Translations under genes and position numbers: made by a program
Shown: piece after piece, positions 6,249-9,039 of the stretch
Position numbering within the stretch: position 1 is the stretch's first letter
Layout: each line of letters starts with the position of its first letter
Origin: Polaromonas sp.
GTDB lineage: Bacteria > Pseudomonadota > Gammaproteobacteria > Burkholderiales > Burkholderiaceae_C
Assembly: GCA_025362825.1 (NCBI GenBank)
Contig: JANYFF010000088.1
Coordinates: 1-9,039 of the forward strand
Length of the DNA stretch: 9,039 nt
Reading direction: 5' to 3'
Notes under the pieces: model-generated
Told to the model about the DNA's origin: nothing
Database searches by the model: none
What the model saw: only the letters and a program-made list of their open reading frames with translations

Positions 6249-6761
6249 ATGGTCAAGAAACTGCAAAAAATGAGCGCTGATAAAAAATCCACTCCCCACC
6301 TGTCCAGCGCAGTCAAGGAGTCAGCCCAGCAGATCTGGCTGGCTGGCTTGGGCGCATTTTCAAAGGCCCAGGAAGGTGGCGGCAAGGTGTTTGAATCGCT
6401 GATGAAGGAAGGTCTGTCCATCCAGCGCAAGACGCAGGCAGTTGCCGAAGAAAAAATTTCCGAAGCCACCAGCAAGATGGCCAACATGGCTGGTGACATC
6501 CAGTCCAAGGCTGGCCACCAGTGGGACAAACTTGAAAATATCTTCGAGGACCGCGTCGCGAAAGCCTTGAACAAGCTTGGCGTGCCTTCATCAAAAGATG
6601 TGGACGCACTGATTGCACGCATCGACGAGCTCAACAAGAGCGTACAGAAAATGGGCCACAAAGCGCCAGCCAAAACGCCTGCGGCAAAAAAAGTTGCGCC
6701 GGCCGCAAAAAAAGCTGCAAAGCCTGCTGCCAAGCGCGCGCCAGCGGCCAAGAGCGCCTGA
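6249..6761 (+). CDS. Phasin, PhaF/PhaI-like polyhydroxyalkanoate granule-associated protein
   Basis: Structural protein that coats polyhydroxyalkanoate granules; PhaF-type members also bind DNA through a histone-like tail and help granules segregate. I start at the ATG in CACCATGG, giving 170 residues. Residues 18-110 carry the phasin core, including QQIWLAGLGAFSKAQEGG (28-45), then a long amphipathic helical stretch with EGLSIQRKTQ and ISEATSKM, and a leucine-rich VDALIARIDELNKSV helix near 118-132. Residues 137-170 are a Lys/Ala/Pro tail with repeated PAAKK/PAAKR units, as in PhaF. A TTG start at 6165 would add 28 Pro/Ser-rich residues encoded by the C-rich leader; I reject it. A strong terminator follows directly, so it is probably a single-gene transcript. 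The granule role rests on family knowledge. Confidence 0.92.
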   Translation: MVKKLQKMSADKKSTPHLSSAVKESAQQIWLAGLGAFSKAQEGGGKVFESLMKEGLSIQRKTQAVAEEKISEATSKMANMAGDIQSKAGHQWDKLENIFEDRVAKALNKLGVPSSKDVDALIARIDELNKSVQKMGHKAPAKTPAAKKVAPAAKKAAKPAAKRAPAAKSA

Positions 6762-6779
6762 ACAAACTCTGCGCGACTG

Positions 6780-6805
6780 AAAAAGGGACCTTCGTCCCTT
6801 TTTTT
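6780..6805 (+). terminator. Rho-independent terminator after the phasin gene
   Basis: AAAAAGGGAC-CTTC-GTCCCTTTTT forms a perfect 10-bp stem with a four-base loop, and the T run extends to seven. It begins 18 bases after the phasin stop codon. The A-run on the 5' side pairs with the T-run, so it could in principle act in both directions, but the orientation fits the phasin transcript. Confidence 0.93.
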
Positions 6806-6882
6806 ACGACTGGTTCCGGCCATGCGAGGCGTCGTACGCCGCAAAAACAATCGCGGGCAGCCTGCTGCCCTTATTCCAAGCC

Positions 6883-8160
6883 ATGACATCTCACAAGCAT
6901 TCAACCAGCAAGCCGACACCCTGGCAACCCCGTATCGCACTGGCACTGGCCGGTGGCGGCCCGCTAGGCGCAATCTACGAAATCGGCGCCCTCTGCGCGC
7001 TGGAAGAGTGCCTGCAGGGCATGTCCCTGACACGGCTAGACCACTACGTCGGCGTATCGGCCGGGGGGTTTATTGCGGCAGGCCTGGCCAACGGCATGAC
7101 GCCGCGCGAGCTGTGCGCGTCTTTTATCGAGAATGACCACGAAGCTTCGGAAGTTTTTGACCCAGCCTGGCTAATGGTGCCGGCCTACGGCGAATTTTTG
7201 CGGCGCGGCATCATGCTGCCCGGCCTGCTGGCATCGGCCCTGTGGCGTGCGACCCTGGGCGGAAAATCTCTGTTGCACGCCGCCGAGGCGCTGGGCCCTG
7301 CACTGCCCACCGGTATTTTTTCCAACGACGAGGTTGATGCGCGGCTGATGCAGCTTTTTGACCGGCCTGGCCGCACCAATGATTTCCGCAAACTGCCGAC
7401 CAGGCTCACGCTGGTCGCCACCAATCTTGACAGCGGCGAGGCTGCGCCCTTTGGCCAGCCCGGCTGGGACCACGTGCCCATCTCCAAAGCCGTGCAAGCC
7501 AGCTCGGCCCTGCCCGGCCTGTTCCCGCCGGTAGAAATCGACAACCAGTATTTTGTTGATGGCGCACTGAAGAAAACCATGCACGCCGGCGTGGCCATGG
7601 ACCATGGCATAGACCTGATGTTTTGCCTGAACCCGCTGGTGCCCTTCAACGCCACGCGAATGTCCGAAGCGGACACCCGCCGGCGCGTGATGAAGCGCGG
7701 GCTGCCGCGCGAAAAGCAGGCCATTCCGCGCATTGTGGACGGCGGCCTGCCGGCCGTGATGAGCCAGACCTTCCGCGCCATGATCCATTCACGGCTGGAG
7801 CTGGGCATGAAGCATTACGAGCACGCCTACCCGGACACCGACATCGTGCTGCTGGAGCCCGACCACCGCGACACCGACATGTTCCTCGCCAACACCTTCA
7901 GCTACGGCCAGCGCCGCCAGATGGCCGAACACGCCTACCAGAGCACCCGGCAAATGCTGCGCTCGCGGCGCACCACGCTCTCGCTAAAGCTGGCGCGCCA
8001 CGGCGTGACGCTGGACATGGACGCGCTGGAAGATCCCCGGCGCCACCTGGTAGCGGCGCGGCCGGCAACCAGCCGCGTCGGCCGGGCCATCGCCTCCCTG
8101 GAAGAGATCATGGACGATCTCGGCGACCTTGTGAAACCTGGCAAACAGCTGCAGGCCTGA
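6883..8160 (+). CDS. Patatin-like phospholipase / acyl hydrolase
   Basis: Serine acyl hydrolase with a Ser-Asp dyad, expected to release fatty acids from phospholipids or related esters. The 425-residue protein has the patatin glycine-rich oxyanion loop LAGGGPLGAIYEIG (22-35), the nucleophile elbow GVSAG with Ser59, and the catalytic Asp226 in FVDGALKKT. SSALPGLFPP (207-216) is another typical patatin block. The C-terminal 170 residues contain Arg/His-rich helical segments without recognisable motifs. There is no obvious signal peptide, so a cytoplasmic or membrane-peripheral location is likely. The ribosome site before ATG 6883 is weak. The gene follows the phasin terminator by about 77 bases, so it needs its own promoter. 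The TetR-family gene starts 81 bases downstream and may be co-transcribed. The physiological substrate cannot be told from sequence. Confidence 0.9.
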   Translation: MTSHKHSTSKPTPWQPRIALALAGGGPLGAIYEIGALCALEECLQGMSLTRLDHYVGVSAGGFIAAGLANGMTPRELCASFIENDHEASEVFDPAWLMVPAYGEFLRRGIMLPGLLASALWRATLGGKSLLHAAEALGPALPTGIFSNDEVDARLMQLFDRPGRTNDFRKLPTRLTLVATNLDSGEAAPFGQPGWDHVPISKAVQASSALPGLFPPVEIDNQYFVDGALKKTMHAGVAMDHGIDLMFCLNPLVPFNATRMSEADTRRRVMKRGLPREKQAIPRIVDGGLPAVMSQTFRAMIHSRLELGMKHYEHAYPDTDIVLLEPDHRDTDMFLANTFSYGQRRQMAEHAYQSTRQMLRSRRTTLSLKLARHGVTLDMDALEDPRRHLVAARPATSRVGRAIASLEEIMDDLGDLVKPGKQLQA

Positions 8161-8241
8161 GGAGCCGCATGCTGCTGGACTTCCCTAGTTCCCGGCGAGC
8201 GGCCGCTGGGTTAGAGTAAGCCCCAACACAAGGTAGATAAC

Positions 8242-9039
8242 ATGGCGAAAAAAGCGCCCAGGCGCACGGCAGAGCGCATTCTGGAGGTCACGCTGGACCT
8301 GTTCAACCGCTTTGGTGAGCCAAATGTCTCGACGACGCTGATTTCTGCCGAACTCGGCATCAGCCCCGGCAATCTTTACTACCACTACCCGGCCAAAGAC
8401 GAGTTGATCAACTCGCTGTTTGACCGCTATGAGCGCGCGCTGAGCGAACTGCTCAATGCCAGCGACGGCGTGCGCAACGTCGAGGACGCCTGGTTCTTCA
8501 TGCACACGCTGTTTGAGCTGATCTGGCAGTACCGCTTTTTATACCGCGACCTGAACGACCTGCTGAGCAAAAACCGCCGGCTTGAAACCCATTTCCAGTG
8601 GGTTCTGAAAAACAAGACCCGCTCGGTCAAGGCGCTGCTGGACGGCATGAGCCGCGCTGGTGCGGTGTCCATCGATTCGCGCGAGGTTGAAGCAACCGCC
8701 ACCAGCATGGTGGTCGTACTGACTTACTGGCTGAGCTTTGAATATGTCCGCGATCCGCGCAATGCACTGGAGCCTGAAAACGCCCAAGCGGCCTTGCTGC
8801 GGGGCGCGCACCATGTGCTGAACCTGCTGATTCCCTATCTTGAACAAAGCCAGCGCACGCACCTGCAGGGGGCTGCGCGTGACTGCCTTCGTCAGTGCAA
8901 GGAAAGCCAGGTACACGATGAAATACAGCATCGGCAAGGCCAGCAGCGCCAGCCATTGCCAATACCCGAACAGCCGGGCCGCCAGAACATACGGCTGGGT
9001 GCTGGCCGCCTTCACCAGCGGCTCGATCCAGGGGTACAG
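8242..9039 (+). CDS. TetR/AcrR-family transcriptional regulator; no stop before the window edge
   Basis: DNA-binding repressor family with an N-terminal helix-turn-helix and a C-terminal ligand pocket. It is not captured as a closed ORF because the frame stays open to base 9039. The ATG at 8242 has AAGGT upstream. Residues 9-57 form the TetR domain: TAERILEVTLDLFNRFGEPN, then ISAELGISPGNLYYHYPAKDELI, including the near-invariant LYYHY. The remainder to about residue 210 is a plausible all-helical ligand domain ending IPYLEQSQRTHLQG. A normal member would stop near there (about 8875). The following 55 codons are Gln/Arg-rich with poor codon use and look like the antisense of a minus-strand gene. 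The true stop may be outside the window, or a frameshift near the G run at 8868-8872 may hide it. Regulation of the patatin or acyl-CoA reductase genes is inference. Confidence 0.85.
   Translation, partial: MAKKAPRRTAERILEVTLDLFNRFGEPNVSTTLISAELGISPGNLYYHYPAKDELINSLFDRYERALSELLNASDGVRNVEDAWFFMHTLFELIWQYRFLYRDLNDLLSKNRRLETHFQWVLKNKTRSVKALLDGMSRAGAVSIDSREVEATATSMVVVLTYWLSFEYVRDPRNALEPENAQAALLRGAHHVLNLLIPYLEQSQRTHLQGAARDCLRQCKESQVHDEIQHRQGQQRQPLPIPEQPGRQNIRLGAGRLHQRLDPGVQ
8539..9039 (-). CDS. Partial membrane-protein reading frame entering from the right edge
   Basis: On the minus strand the frame is open from base 9039 down to a stop at 8539. The part at about 8875-9039 has strongly coding-like codons (many CTG, GCC, GCG) and encodes YPWIEPLVKAAS, then a hydrophobic run of about 22 residues, WLALLALPMLYFIVYLAFLAL, a clear transmembrane helix, then TKAVTRSPLQ. 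Below about 8875 the same frame only mirrors the TetR gene and looks non-coding. So either a real gene ends far inside the TetR gene, or its true 3' end is missing here through a frameshift or a junction. I do not recognise the family. The in-frame GTG at 9015 is unlikely to be the real start, because coding continues upstream of it to the edge. Confidence 0.4.
   Translation of the reverse strand: MYPWIEPLVKAASTQPYVLAARLFGYWQWLALLALPMLYFIVYLAFLALTKAVTRSPLQVRALALFKIGNQQVQHMVRAPQQGRLGVFRLQCIARIADIFKAQPVSQYDHHAGGGCFNLARIDGHRTSAAHAVQQRLDRAGLVFQNPLEMGFKPAVFAQQVVQVAV

Noticed and set aside
6131..7033. Minus-strand ORF of 300 codons across the phasin gene, terminator and start of the patatin gene
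   Set aside because: It is antisense to two recognised genes, crosses a perfect terminator hairpin and shows no family features.
7171..7808. Two overlapping minus-strand ORFs of just over 200 codons inside the patatin gene
   Set aside because: Both mirror the patatin gene in different frames and neither shows a recognisable domain.

Overview
The window looks like chromosomal DNA from a betaproteobacterium, most likely Burkholderiales/Comamonadaceae (Polaromonas- or Rhodoferax-like). The basis is GC-leaning codon use, the character of the Rfb proteins, a PhaF-type phasin with a Lys/Ala-rich tail, and an acyl-CoA reductase resembling Marinobacter Maqu_2220. This is protein recognition from memory, not a database search.

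Left part (1-3888, minus strand): a dTDP-L-rhamnose operon read right to left as rfbB, rfbD, a vapBC toxin-antitoxin pair, rfbA and rfbC (cut by the left edge). All four steps from glucose-1-phosphate to dTDP-L-rhamnose are encoded. The rfbB/rfbD and rfbA/rfbC pairs overlap by a few bases. The vapBC pair, preceded by about 200 bp holding two abutting palindromes and a 40-codon ORF, splits the set. The VapC toxin carries His where the family normally has a catalytic Asp.

Middle and right (3983-8875): a lipid-metabolism neighbourhood. A two-domain fatty acyl-CoA reductase on the minus strand is divergent from a phasin (polyhydroxyalkanoate granule protein) on the plus strand. The phasin ends in a strong intrinsic terminator and is followed by a patatin-like phospholipase and a TetR-family regulator. 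Together they suggest acyl-chain turnover, storage-granule coating and fatty-alcohol formation, possibly controlled by the TetR protein. No wax-ester synthase or PHA synthase lies in the window.

Right edge (about 8875-9039): the TetR frame runs on without a stop to the edge, but codon use and protein character switch to the minus strand, which encodes a membrane segment. This is either a convergent gene overlapping the TetR gene or a sequence/rearrangement junction.

I see no tRNA, rRNA, CRISPR array, insertion sequence or phage gene. I did not find a clear new biological system. The most useful leads are the toxin-antitoxin pair inside the sugar operon with its altered toxin active site, the lipid cluster, the G-rich tract in front of the phasin gene, and the anomalous right edge.
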